A DNA stretch of 64,000 nt. It comes from Aplectana chamaeleonis (lineage: Eukaryota > Nematoda > Chromadorea > Rhabditida > Cosmocercidae). The stretch lies in contig JAPDOI010000038.1 of assembly GCA_029168955.1 (NCBI GenBank), forward strand, positions 2,445,001 to 2,509,000. Direction: 5' to 3'. Shown one piece after another: positions 52,680-63,584 of the stretch. The notes under the pieces were generated by a model that searched no databases, was not told the origin of the DNA, and worked only from the letters and a program-made list of their open reading frames with translations. The translations under genes were made by a program, and so were the position numbers. The stretch's first letter is position 1, and every line of letters starts with the position of its first letter.

Positions 52680-52900
52680 GGGTAAAGCCTCTTAGGAGGA
52701 TAGGTACTTGTTACAGCCTGTGGGTAGGGAGGCTCATCCTGCCACAGGCCGCAACCGGGATGCCATCCCAGCATGGTCCGCAATGAGGAAGCCTCCCTCA
52801 GTGTGAGCCATGGGGTATCCCCACGGCCGCCAAAAAGGTCTTCCTGAGAGTGAACCGAAGTCATATTTCAAGAGTGGCCTTGAAAGGCCAATAGTCCGTC
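52680..52900 (-). repeat. GC-rich hairpin-bearing dispersed repeat, copy 4
   Basis: Minus strand: TTGGCCTTTCAAGGCCA hairpin, AGGAAGACCTTTTTGGCGGC, then CCGTGGGGATACCCC and a GGGAGGCT/AGCCTCCC pair. Most diverged of the four copies; the order of elements is kept. Confidence 0.5.
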
Positions 52901-53531
52901 TACATTAGACGAGCCGCCTTTCATACCCGCAGGATTGGTAGTTCTTCGAGTGATAACGTGACCTGCATTCTATCTCTGGCGGAAGTTGAAACCTAAACTT
53001 CCCGTAGAGGTTCGGAAAGCCATTCTGCCATTGCTGTAGGTCTGTGGCAATACATAAATGACCTGTGCTTGAAATTCCCTAAATGGCTGCTGGGATTCTG
53101 TGAAAAGGCATTCTTATGGCTTCACAAAAAGGGTATCCATCAGGGATTTTTCGGGGTGCTCTGAGAAATTATTTCGGATTTGGCTAAAACATTCAACTGC
53201 GGGTTATTAGGAGAAGCTGAACCCGAATCGTGGGTGGTCGATTTGCAGCCATACTCAGGGTTACTGTAGGGTTTCAAGAACAGAAAAATGGACCTCAAAC
53301 TCGTATTCAGCGTCCTATCTCTCCCCGATGGGTGGTGTCTTCTCAACAGGGACGAGCGAAGTTCCTACTTTAGATGGTTTTTGCCTCCAAAGTGGGCATG
53401 AAAGAATGAAGCAGATAAGGCTATCATTCAGACTTTGTGCTTTAAAGATGTTCTTCTCTCGAAGCCTCGCATTGGCCCCGGCTATAGAGCTGATGTGATA
53501 AAGCAACGCCGAGAATGTGGGCAGGTCTTAA
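52901..53531. other. Unassigned, with scraps of the ACAAGGGAAGTA family
   Basis: Words such as GGTTACTGTAGGGTTTCAAG near 53255 recall the interior of that family, but no end is present. Confidence 0.35.
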
Positions 53532-54017
53532 AGGCACAGTCCAAGCTCAGGGGCGAAATCTGAGGAAACCACATAATTGTGAAGTAGACCCACCTCTTAT
53601 AACATCTGCCAAGTGCGAGCTCTCGATTCCCCAGAATAAGCAAGATATAGGGGGAAGCCACCTTGGGGCGCCCACATCCGGAAGCCACTTTGGCACGCCC
53701 CTTTTACAATGTTTCGAGCTCAATAGTGGCGGTATGAGCAATGGTTTTTGATTAATATCCCCGTTCTTCTCTTCATTTTGAACCTCAAAAAAGAACCTAT
53801 CCATTCACGTCCGCTCGAATACATCGGTTGCAAATGACGAAAGTTACAAGCCTCGGACAACTCGTCCACCATGCTTCCGCAGCTCAAATTTTGAGAGGCC
53901 ATAACTCCGGTTCCAGGGGGGCTTGTACGCTTCCGGGGACGTCGTTGGAATCAGCGTCGGACCGTTTTCGTGATATGCAGAAAAGCAGAAAAACGAATCT
54001 GAGGTTGGACTGTGCCT
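53532..54017 (+). mobile_element. TTAA-type element, AGGCACAGTCC family, copy 2 (empty site)
   Basis: TTAA at 53528-53531 and 54018-54021. Ends AGGCACAGTCCAAGCTCAGG and GGTTGGACTGTGCCT. Same as 3916-4591 without the 202 bp MITE; the single TA at 53600-53601 is the unoccupied target. Contains AACTCGTCCACCATGC. Confidence 0.85.
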
Positions 54018-54774
54018 TTAATCAGTATTGAACTTTAAGTAGATCAGCAAATGGATAGGTACAGCTACCAGGGGTGGGTATATCCTACCTAGGTAAACGA
54101 GCCTCCGATTACCCGATTTTCAATGATTTTGACGAAGTTATGAAACAAAATTTCTCCTCATCCCTGCTCCTCAAAGAGTTCGGCTCTAGTGTAGTAGCAA
54201 CGCGCAGTTCTCCTATTCGGCATCTTTCTCATAGTCTCATAAATTATGCCAGATTCTAGTGGAGTTCCTCCGTGGCCATCTCAGATAGCGGCCCTCATCA
54301 ACAACAAACTCATCGCATTGTACTCGATTCACTCATCGCCCCCTCCGAACATCTGGCTATTTTTGGTAAATCAATCAGGTATGCTCCAATACAAAATTCG
54401 CTTTAGAAAATCACAAAGATTCTGATAGTTTTCTTTGAAAAACCTGCAATGCTCAAGTATTCCTTCCCCTATAGAAGCGAATGGATGTTCCAACATGGAC
54501 GGTTCGGAAAAAAATGATCCCATTTCCTAAAGGAAATTAGGATGAAATTTCATCCAAATTGGAGAAAACGTCGTCACCATTACTCATGCTCGTTCTAACC
54601 TATGTAGAATTCATGGATGTCCCTTGCCGAGTGCACTGCTTGAAAGAACATGCACTGCAGTTAAGCGTTGTTTGATGAACTGCAGGGTTTCTGGGGATTA
54701 ATGTGGGTGCACACGCTAATTCGCAACCGTCACTGAAATATAGACCCAGCAATCTCTCAGACTATCTCATTTAA
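54018..54774. other. No feature recognised
   Basis: Single-copy-looking sequence between two elements. No supported exon. Confidence 0.3.
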
Positions 54775-55251
54775 AGGCAGTGTTCCCGATAAGAATCGTT
54801 TTTCTGCTTTTCCGCCAGACGGTCCCATGCTGATTCCAATGATGTTTTTGGAATCGCACAAGACCTTCTAGGAACGGAGTTATGGTCCCTCGAAATTCGA
54901 GCTAGGGAAGCATGGTGGACGAGTTGTCCGAGGCTTGGAACTTCCGTCTTTTGCAGCCCATGTACGCCAGATGACCTGAGTATAGAGAGAAGTTGGGAAT
55001 AAAAAGAAGAAGGCGCTGTGGATCGGAAACCATTGCTCGTCTCACAATCTCGAGCATTCATTTGTTCACGTCGGTGGGCGTGGAAAGTGCAACTGGGGTG
55101 TGACGAGCAAACGGCTGTCCAACTTTAGGGCCGTAGGGGACCGTTCCGGACTCATTTTTCTTAGTTTTTTCAATGTTAGTGTTGCTCTAGGCCCCGCAGC
55201 TGCCGATCTTCACCAAAAAATCAGACATTGTTTTTATCGTGGACACTGCCT
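54775..55251 (+). mobile_element. TTAA-type element, AGGCAGTG family, subtype 2
   Basis: TTAA at 54771-54774 and 55252-55255. The left half is shared with subtype 1 (GGTGGACGAGTTGTCCGAGG); the right half is different (GCCGTAGGGGACCGTTCCG, GCCCCGCAGCTGCCGATC) and shared with 60430-60907 and 62648-63132. Confidence 0.85.
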
Positions 55252-55311
55252 TTAATTTTTATCTGATTCAATTTATTTTCATTATATTGTACGTGGCAGG
55301 TGAACATTTTT

Positions 55312-55657
55312 CTAAAATGCTCGCTCCCAAGGCCCAACCGAAAATCCGTACAAGTCCACAACGCTGTAAGTCTTGACGAAGTATGAAAAATGATCCTTCA
55401 CCCGGATTTCTCTCAGGGGGGATAGTGTTGGGCGCTGAACACATTTATGAGGCCCTATTCCGGATTTTCCAAAGACTAATGCGCTTTTTGGAAGGTGCAA
55501 AAAGTACAAAAAAAACGACATTTTTAAGCTTGTAACTTCTTGGAACCTGCAGCTAGGGGCGGGATACTGCGCATTTTCACTATTTAGCCACAAGAGATAC
55601 TCACGATACTATTCGTTTTCGCAGATGCGTTTGACACTCTAAACACTTCCCTATTTG
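55312..55657 (-). repeat. ACAAGGGAAGTA family, partial copy
   Basis: Only the half with GCGGGATACTGCGCATTTTC and a decayed end (AACACTTCCCTATTTGT) is present. Confidence 0.65.
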
Positions 55658-56081
55658 TGAAATGGGCTAGCCTAACGGTAAAAGACTCGAATAACGTTTA
55701 TAGTTGATGAAAGAGTTACGAAACAAATCGACGGTATTATTTTCTCGAAAGTTATCTCAAACAATCTAAACAAATAAATAAAAATAAAGACCTGGAATTG
55801 CGAAACGGGTTTCAATGGAGTAACAGCGAGGAATATTTTTATAAAACAAAATAATTTTTTATATTTTTATATTTGTTTATATTAAATAAAATATTCTTTT
55901 TTATATGAAATGAAAAAATAATCTTTTTTATATGAAATAAAATATATAAACAAATAAAATATAAAAAACAAAATATTTTTTTCATATTTTTTCTATAAAA
56001 CAAATCAAGAATCATTCCATTGTGGACGTTTCTTGCTAATTCTGAAATAAAATCTCAAGCCAGCGAAGTTTACATAGTTTC
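55658..56081. repeat. AT-rich inverted repeat
   Basis: About 55845-56005 is nearly all A and T. TATAAAACAAAATAATTTTT and TATTTGTTTATAT at the left are mirrored at the right (ATATAAACAAATA, AAAAATATTTTGT-like). A replication or matrix-type role cannot be judged. Confidence 0.5.
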
Positions 56082-56358
56082 TGTGCTTATCTGGGCCGAA
56101 TTCCGGTCCGCAATTGCGTCTCGACACGCTTTGCGGCCGCACGCTCCCGAGTCAGAAGAGCTTCCAGCGCCGCAGCCGCCGATTTGCTGACTCGAGGTGG
56201 ATTTTAGAAACTGGAAACTAAGAAAAATTGGAGAAAATTGTGTAAAAAAGCCATATCGAGATCGTTCTGGCGCTGGAAACCCGACTGACTCGAGCGCGTG
56301 CGGCTGCAAAGCGTGTCGAGACGCAATTGCGGACCGGAATTTGGCTCAGATAAGCACA
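56082..56358. repeat. GC-rich inverted-repeat element, GTGCTTATCTGGG family, copy 2
   Basis: Ends GTGCTTATCTGGGCCGAATT and AATTTGGCTCAGATAAGCAC. Aligns with 20288-20561 from end to end. Confidence 0.85.
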
Positions 56359-57154
56359 GTATCAGCTCATATAAATATTGAAAAGATTCGGAAGAAGACC
56401 TGAAAAGTAGTAGGAACAAGTAAAGAAAATAGAGAAAAACTCCCTCGATCAACTGATAAGGAGAAGAATCTCGTGTGAACCCAACGCGTCGCGTGTCTGC
56501 AGCGCGGATACGCAATTGCACACACAACATTTATCCCCAAATTAGTGGTTGCATACATGTTCCAGTCTTTTGCATCCACCTCCGCTCGACCGCTGTTCAT
56601 TTTACGTGAGCGTTTACGGCTTCATGTTGAGCACATCTGCATGTTTATTCATCTGCTTAAACTGGAGGGATTCATTCAAAGAAACCAATGATGTCAGCGT
56701 CGGCTTTGACAAGCTCTCTATCTGCCTATTTGCATTCTCATTGTCTATTCATGGAGTTCAGTGACTCAATTGATATTGATATTCTATTTGCATCAAACAA
56801 TGTTTTCACAGCTTCGCAAATCACTTTGTCACTGGCGACATGGCATAAATGCGTTTCTATGTAATCATATAATACTCACACTGGCGTTTGCGATGTGTCA
56901 GAGATGGCAAAAAAATACCCTTTGCTTGCCATTTTCTCCAATGGGTAATTTTCGCAAAAATTCAAAAAATTATACACTTTTGTTAATTTGAATGCAGAGT
57001 TGGTTAGAATAGTAAACAATTTTTATTTGATGAAATCGTTCAGTCGAATTAAATCGGATGTAGAAGTCAGGATAAATAAATTTTTCGGATTTTCGAACTG
57101 TCAGCATTCGAAAAGAACCAAATTTATCATAATTTCAAATCCCCCTATTTTCAG
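56359..57154. other. Possible introns and small exons of an unknown plus-strand gene
   Basis: ATG at 56557 opens MFQSFASTSARPLFIL with a donor-like GTGAGC near 56606. TTTTCACAG near 56803-56811 is a good acceptor. I could not join these to the exon at 57155 in a consistent phase. Confidence 0.3.
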
Positions 57155-57296
57155 CTCATCATTGGGTTCCAGATTACTACTTTCGATGGTCCAGCAGGCC
57201 GTTTCGCCGGATCTCGCCAGAGCTAGTGCATACGACCTTCCCACAGTGAACCAAGCTTTTGAAAACTTCCTTAATTTGTGCGATCTCCGCAAGTGA
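57155..57296 (+). CDS. Candidate terminal exon of an unknown gene
   Basis: A strong acceptor (CCCCTATTTTCAG) opens a frame with two bases of the first codon supplied upstream. The peptide SSLGSRLLLSMVQQAVSPDL, then ARASAYDLPTVNQAFENFLN, then LCDLRK and stop has ordinary protein composition with a likely amphipathic helix. No family recognised. Possible upstream exons lie at 56557 and after 56811, but the joins are not solved. Confidence 0.4.
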
Positions 57297-57356
57297 AAAT
57301 TTACCTTACAAAGCTAAGACAGAAAAGGCTGAAAATATCTGATTTTTTTGGATTAA

Positions 57357-57842
57357 AGGCACTGTTCACGATAAAGTTCATCCTCGATTTTTAAATGACA
57401 AATGCTTCTCAAAGGCTCTCAGAAGCAGAACAGCGTGGAACAAACGGGACGAAAAGCTACCCAGGAGCCGCAAAACGGCTTAGAAAAGTGGGCAAACCCC
57501 GCCGCTTTAGGCAAGTCTGGCCCCTTTCCGCCCCTCGACGTGAACAATGCAACACTCGAGATCGTGAAATAAACTATGGTTTCGATCAAAAGCTTTGTTC
57601 TTCCCTTCAATCTCAACTTCTCTCTTTACTCAGGTCTGCTCGCATACATTGGCTGCAAAAAACGGGAGTTACAAGCCACGGACAACTCGTCCACCATGCT
57701 TCCCTAGCTCAATATTTGATGGACCATAACTCCGTTTTCAGGGGGTCATGTACGATTCCAGAGACATCATTGGAATCAGAATGGGACCGTTTTAAAGATA
57801 GGCAGAAAACCAGAGAAGGGATTTTAATCGTGAACACTGCCT
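57357..57842 (-). mobile_element. TTAA-type element, AGGCA(C/G)TGTTCACGAT family, subtype 3
   Basis: TTAA at 57353-57356 and 57843-57846. The right half matches the common module (AACTCGTCCACCATGCTTCC); the left half (GGGACGAAAAGCTACCCAGG, GCAAAACGGCTTAG) is unlike subtypes 1 and 2. Confidence 0.8.
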
Positions 57843-58705
57843 TTAAGGCAGGTTATGGTGGCCAGACGGCATTTAACATACAGTAACCAACCGTAATCGT
57901 TGTAAAATCGGAGTGAATAAAGGATTAAAGATCAGCACATCGGATGACCCCTGGCCTACGTTTGAGCTGCATCTAAACTTTCCTTATGTCATTGTATAAG
58001 AACCGTAGACTACCGTAGTTTAGCGAAAATTAAATAATGAAAATGATATTTCTGGTAAGAGCGTTTTGGACCTCAACTTTTTGGAGTCAAAAACGAGGAC
58101 GAATCTAGATTTATTTAATTAAGTTTCGAAAATTTTACATATCCATCCCCGAAGTTTCATTTTCAAGCCCAAAATTTCTATGGAAACCGATGCGAGCCAT
58201 GCTGGAACCTGCTACTTTCTTCGATCTGGGCCGCTTTCTGAAACTTTGGGCTCTATTATCCTATCCTACTATATACACTCTATAAAACGTCGAAATTCAC
58301 ACAATTCGAGGCGCGAGCGGCGTGCGCGACGCGTCAGCCTCCGTATGCCTCCCCCCGCTCTCTCAATGTCTCTAACCTCCGCTCCGTACCAGCACGCTTA
58401 GGAACCATGTGAATTTCGCCGTTTTATAGCCTTTATGAGGCTGTCCACGTGAGAATCGAGATAGATCGGTACACAAAAAAATTTAGCCGTTTTTATGCTT
58501 TATATCGCTAGAGCACCCAAGAAACTAAGGTGCTCGCTTCTAGATTTTATTTGAAAACTTTTCAAAACTTGTTGTTAAACTTGAAAACTGGGCATTTTTT
58601 TATCATTCCTTCGCAAAGATCTTTAATGTAAACGAATTGTTCAGATAAAAAATTTCTAGAAGACAAAAATTTTCTCACAGTTCGACTCGTTCTCCCCATC
58701 TTCAG
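57843..58705. other. Unassigned, with one small MITE
   Basis: Apart from the element at 58275-58429 no feature is clear. CAGTAACCAACCGTAATCG near 57882 recalls the ACAAGGGAAGTA family interior. Confidence 0.35.
58275..58429. repeat. 155 bp inverted-repeat MITE
   Basis: CTATAAAACGTCGAAATTCACAC at the left (written here as a 23 bp arm) is mirrored by GTGAATTTCGCCGTTTTATAG. The GC-rich middle shares GTCTCTAACCTCC with about 21765-21778. Confidence 0.65.
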
Positions 58706-58852
58706 GCCACTGCTGATGCTGATCGAGCGAGCCGGAGGAGTTCGGACAAGCAACAGCAGTGGCTCGGACAGCAACAGGAGCGGACCCGCAGATTTTATGA
58801 ACGAGCCCAACTGTCAGACTGCTTGGGGCTGGAATCGATTGAGTGTGTTTGA
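58706..58852 (+). CDS. Candidate terminal exon: Gln- and Arg-rich C terminus
   Basis: The acceptor TCCCCATCTTCAG is followed by 48 codons: ATADADRASRRSSDKQQQWL, then GQQQERTRRFYERAQLSDCL, then GLESIECV and stop. The helix-forming Gln/Arg/Glu stretch suggests a coiled coil or a tail that contacts nucleic acid. The exon starts on a whole codon. The minus strand is also open here (58562-58810), but without an acceptor. The TTAA element at 58960 begins 107 bp after the stop. No family recognised, and the upstream exons are not identified. Confidence 0.4.
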   Translation, partial: ATADADRASRRSSDKQQQWLGQQQERTRRFYERAQLSDCLGLESIECV

Positions 58853-58959
58853 GGCTGATGTAAATTCAATTAAAAATGTGTCCGACGATTCTGAAAAGTC
58901 CCTACTTTTTTCTGAAGCGGTCGAATTATTCTTACCAGAAACGCTCAGTTTTCCATTAA

Positions 58960-59445
58960 AGGCAGTGTTCACGATAAAAAATGTGTTTCAGTTTCCACTA
59001 GGAATGGATAGAGGAGGGGCACACTGTATCGCTGACGTTGAAAGAACGCATGAAAACAAACCAGGAAGAGCCCCAAAAGAGCCCGAAGTTGCAACTTCGA
59101 GCGCATTGAAAACCCCAAAAGAGCATCACACGCCCACCGACGTGAACAAATGAATGCTTGAGATCGTCAGATGAGCGATGATTTCCAATCATTAGCCCCG
59201 TTCTTCCCTTCATTCTCAGCTTCTCTCTTTACTCAGGTCAGCTCGCATACATCGGCTGCAAAAGACGGAAGTTACAAGCCTCGGACAACTCGTCCACCAT
59301 TTTCCATAGCTCAGTCTTTGAGGTACCATAACTCCGTTCCCAAAAGGTCTTGAACGACTTCAGAGACATCATTAGAATCAGCATGGGGCCTTTTTCGAGA
59401 TAGGTGGAAAAACAGAAAAAACGATTTTCATCGTGAGAACTGCCT
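58960..59445 (-). mobile_element. TTAA-type element, AGGCAGTGTTCACGAT family, subtype 1, reversed
   Basis: TTAA at 58956-58959 and 59446-59449. Reverse-oriented close relative of 48691-49176, and the same 486 bp length. Confidence 0.85.
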
Positions 59446-60082
59446 TTAAAGAGTTTTCCTAGGTGTGAAAAGTGTACAATTGGCCCCACAAGGGCTGCCA
59501 AAGTCATCATGTATTCAGTCAGGATAGTTTCTCTCGTTCTGAAAGCGCCTCCACTTCGATTGAAAATGTTTTCAGTTCCATTTGTGGGGTGTCCAATGTG
59601 ATCTGAATAATTTCAATTTTCCTGAAAACTGTCCACATGAGGCGTCCTCTTTCACAAATCTGCAAATTTGACGAACTTTGATCCTAATAATGTAGTGCTC
59701 TGCTGAGCAATTTCATCTGAATATGGTTACATTCTGGATGCCCGAGTAACTCTTTCGAAAATTTGTAACGAATATTTCGCTATTACCACCATGAAAATTC
59801 CAACTTTGAATTCAAGTGTCTTCAGTGGGGGTTTCGAATAGATGAGATGGGTCAAAATGACCAAACGTTGATGAATTTCAAATTTCGCGGCTCTTTGAAA
59901 CAGTTCCCTCCCCTTTTCACATCTCTCAACTAGAAGAAAAAAACGCTGCATTGAAGGGACCATCAGTGCTCGATTGTTCGCTAATTAGTTCCGTCGACCC
60001 TCGCGGCCGACATCGTGCTATCCAAGCAGCACAGTTTTGTGTGCTAATCCCCTTATGTGGGCCATTGTCTCATGTCACTTAC
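59446..60082. other. No feature recognised
   Basis: The minus-strand frame 59727-59963 has no recognised domain. May be the intron and 3' side of the candidate exon at 60083-60161. Confidence 0.3.
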
Positions 60083-60161
60083 CGTATTTGTCCGCAGCAA
60101 TGGCCGGATGGAGAGCCTCTTCGAGCGGACAATGCCGCCCTGCCATCGCCGAGCTCAGCAT
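60083..60161 (-). CDS. Candidate first exon with a consensus donor
   Basis: Minus strand: ATG at 60161 gives MLSSAMAGRHCPLEEALHPA then IAADKY, with an exact donor G-GTAAGTGA at 60082. The first residues are not a clear signal peptide. An acceptor-like GGGGATTAG 39 nt downstream would give only a short product, AHKTVLLG and stop. The next true exon is not identified. Support is the donor match and open frame only. Confidence 0.3.
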
Positions 60162-60429
60162 GAGGTCAGGCTTAAGTCATCACCACCTACCTGTCGTCTT
60201 GTCACCGTAGAAATATGACACCTCACAAACGATTCAGATACTCCCAGGGTCATCGATTATGCGAAATTTTGAAAAATGTGACAAAGCAGGCCGGCACTGC
60301 GTGGAATTTTTCTGCCAAGTTCAGAATTTTCTCCCTATTTTCACAAATATTAAGGAGGCTATTACTTCACAACTTTATAAACTAATTTTTTTTCCATATA
60401 TGTCTGCACGATTCCTACTTGCACTTTGA

Positions 60430-60907
60430 AGGCAGTGTCCACGATAAAAACCATGTCTGATTTTTTGGTGGAGATCGGCAGCTGCGGGCCCTAGCGCAAC
60501 CTAACGTCGAAAAAACTAAGAAAAATGAGCTCTTAACGGACCCCTACGGCCCCAAAGTTGGACACTCGTCAGCTCTTCATACCCCAGATGCACTTTCCAC
60601 GCCAACCGACGTGAACAAATGAATGCTCAAGATTTTGAGATGAACCGATAGTTCCCGATCACTAGCCCCGTACTTCCCTTCATTCTCAACTTCTCTCTTT
60701 ACTCAGGTCAGCTCGCATACATCGGCTGCAAAAGACGGAAGTTACAAGCGTCGGACAACTCGTCCACCACGCTTCCCTAGCTCATTTATTTAGGGACCAC
60801 AACTCCGTTCCTACGTACGATTCCAAAAACATCATTGGAATCAGCATGGGACCGTCTTCAAGATAGGCAGAAAAGTAGAAAAACGATTCTTATCGTGAAC
60901 AATGCCT
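60430..60907 (-). mobile_element. TTAA-class element, AGGCAGTG family, subtype 2, reversed, TTGA-flanked
   Basis: Both flanks read TTGA (60426-60429, 60908-60911), so this copy may have used a TTGA target. Reverse orientation relative to 54775 and 62648. Contains AACTCGTCCACCACGC. Confidence 0.8.
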
Positions 60908-61037
60908 TTGAAGGCGTCGTTTGCGCTGGAAATCGATTTCCAATTTTCAGGCTCAATTTCATGAATGAGCCTGGTAGAGCACACCGGCAAATTTCGGCGC
61001 GTCAAAAACGTAGGGTTATGATGTTGGAAGGGGTTAA

Positions 61038-61521
61038 AGGCACAGGACACCCAAAAAATTAATTTACAGATTTCATACATATCTTGGAGAGAGTCACACG
61101 CTGATCACAGTGGTATCTTTAAAAACGTCCAAGACCCCATTTGAACAGAGTAATGGCTCTTCAAAGATGCCTGGATCTCGAGGGTGTAAAAATGGTGGAC
61201 GAGTTGTCTCGGGCCTGTATTTCTGTTCATTCGCAATCATCGCGTGAGAGAAAGCTAGGATAAGGAGACAGTCCGGTTATGGACTGAAGAACGACGACTT
61301 GTTGGAATCCATCCATCCATCGAACTGCTATCGAGTTCGGAAATCTGTTAGGGGGTCGGGCCTGTGGTGGTGAGCGAAGGGGGCCGGGCCTGTGGTGGTC
61401 GCTTATATCTTGCTTATTTTGAGGAAATGAGATCTGGCATTTGGCACCTGCTATACAGGAGTGGTCTTCTACACAATTACATGAAAATCTCAAAATTCAT
61501 ATCTGAGGGTGTACTGTGCCT
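61038..61521 (-). mobile_element. TTAA-type element, AGGCACAGTACACC family, copy 2
   Basis: TTAA at 61034-61037 and 61522-61525. Reverse-oriented copy of 20994-21488; contains GGTGGACGAGTTGTCTCGGG. Confidence 0.85.
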
Positions 61522-62647
61522 TTAAGGATGAGGATCCGCCACCAGTTCTCACCCGCCATCTAACACTTTTTCATAGAATGTTGATGCGACAGTCAAACAA
61601 CATGAAAAACAGTTACGGCACAAACTCCAAATGCAGAAAAACTGCAGAAACGATTTCGTCGCAAAATCCAAATTCATATTTACAATGTGTCCAATTGACT
61701 TTTCTTTGCAAATGAAGGTTTTTCATGGGCCCCTCCGACGTTTTCATTCACTAGAGAGGCCAAGCCACAGAAAAACATGAAAAAGTAATATGCAGTTTTC
61801 TGCGCGTACGATGATTTTAATGCACTAATGGGGTTAATGTGTACTTGGATTAAAGACTCGAGAACAATTTCGTAGCTCTGAATTATTATCAGCTAGCACT
61901 GCAGAAGGCAAGAATAAACTATCTTCCGTCCAAATCAGTCGCAGAAAATGGAGGTCAACTATTTCAACTTAGCTTCAAAGAAACCTGGTTTTGAATTGTT
62001 TAAGATAGTATCATGTGGCATTTGAACTCATCGCCAAACCATTTCGTATGCAGGTTGTTCCGTAGTGTTTTTAGAGTTCTGTCCTTCGCTAATGCATGCA
62101 ACGGCGGCCCACTCAATCTTAATTCCTTTGCTTCCAAAGAGCTATCTTTTTGACGCAAAACCACATGAAGGTGGAATTTCGGTTTCTCTTTCTCTTAACC
62201 ACACGCACGTGTGATCCACATGGCTTCAACAGACTGTCCTTCTGGTTTGCACAAACTCGGGCTACAAAAAACGAAAAGGCACAGGCCCAACCGCTTTTCC
62301 GACTCCAGTGTTCGCTATCTGATGTGCAGAACTTGAATGCAACGTCGGCTTTCAGCTTTCCGACAATTACGGTAGGCTATACTGTAGTTATACCGTACCT
62401 TGATGGCTCATCTCCATTGCGCGTTGGCACCGTGTGGGCCACTTCCCTTCCAGTTCGATGTTTCCCGGGCATGGGACATCTAGTGATAGTGAACCCTTGC
62501 CTAAAGGCAGCGTTCACGATAATCTTTATTTATGAGACTAATCGCTATATTGCTTAAGTGGCCCCCGGGTAGAACTAAAATGAGGTAGAAAATTAGAAGA
62601 ACGCACCAGAGATATACGAAATCTTTAAGTATCGCCCCGCCTTTTAA
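61522..62647. other. Unassigned, with one solo element end
   Basis: The frame 62150-62557 (135 codons) has no recognised domain and ends inside a solo terminal repeat (AAAGGCAGCGTTCACGATAA, about 62503-62522), which argues against a gene. No splice pattern seen. Confidence 0.35.
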
Positions 62648-63132
62648 AGGCAATGTTCACGATAAGAATCGTTTTTCTGTTTTTCCACCTATCTTGAAGA
62701 CGGTCATATGCTGATTCCAATGATGTTTTTGGAATCGTACAAGACCTTCTAGGAACGGAGTTATGGTCCCTCAAAAATTGAGCTAGGGAAGCATAGTGGA
62801 CGAGTTGTCCGAGGCTTGTAATTTCCGTCTTTTGCAGCCGATGTATGCGAGCTGACCTGAGTAAAGAGATAAGTTGAGAATGAAGGGAAGAACGGGGCTA
62901 TTGATCGGAAACCATAGCTCATCTCACAATCTCGAGCATTCATTTGTTCACGTCGGTGGGCGTGGAAAGTTCATCTGGGGGTGACGAGCTGACGGGTGTC
63001 CAACTTTGGGGCCGTAGGGGACCGTTCCGAGCTCATTTTTCTTGGTTTTTCCAACGTTGGGGTTACGCTAGGCCCCGCAGCTGCCGATCTCCACCAGAAA
63101 ATCAGACATGGTTTTTATCGTGGACACTGCCT
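62648..63132 (+). mobile_element. TTAA-type element, AGGCAATG family, subtype 2
   Basis: TTAA at 62644-62647 and 63133-63136. Very similar to 54775-55251 across the whole length. Confidence 0.85.
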
Positions 63133-63584
63133 TTAAGCATCTTTCTGGGTAGAGTTTCCACCAAATCGGTGCCTTCGACCGAACTACCGTACACACCTAC
63201 CGTACTATTCGGTAGACCTGAAGACAAACCTCATGTACGCTCGTGTTTAGCATTCCCAGATTATCACCCTGGACAACATATGGTTACCTGTAGAGTACAG
63301 AAAATGGTTTTGCGCTCAGAAACTGACTTGATTTCGATCAGCTGGCTTCGGTGAAGCCAATGTCAAGCTTCGCGCGCTGCGAAAATGCGCCTGCGAATTG
63401 CACGAACAATTGGGGGACCGGAAAGTAATGTCGTTTTCTTGCGCTTAATACACACACATACTGCTCTGCTTATTTTTCGAGCCTGCTGCCTCAAATGCTC
63501 TTGGATGGTCGATCAAGGTTGGTTAAGACTATTTGGCAATTCCTCGTTCGTCTGACACGGACTGGCTTCCGCTTCCGCCCTTAA
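63133..63584. other. No feature recognised
   Basis: Short open frames only. Confidence 0.3.

Noticed and set aside
57395..57886. 163-codon frame, among the longest in this part
   Set aside because: It lies inside the TTAA element 57357-57842 and reads out through its right end. Equivalent frames in sister elements are broken, so it is not maintained.
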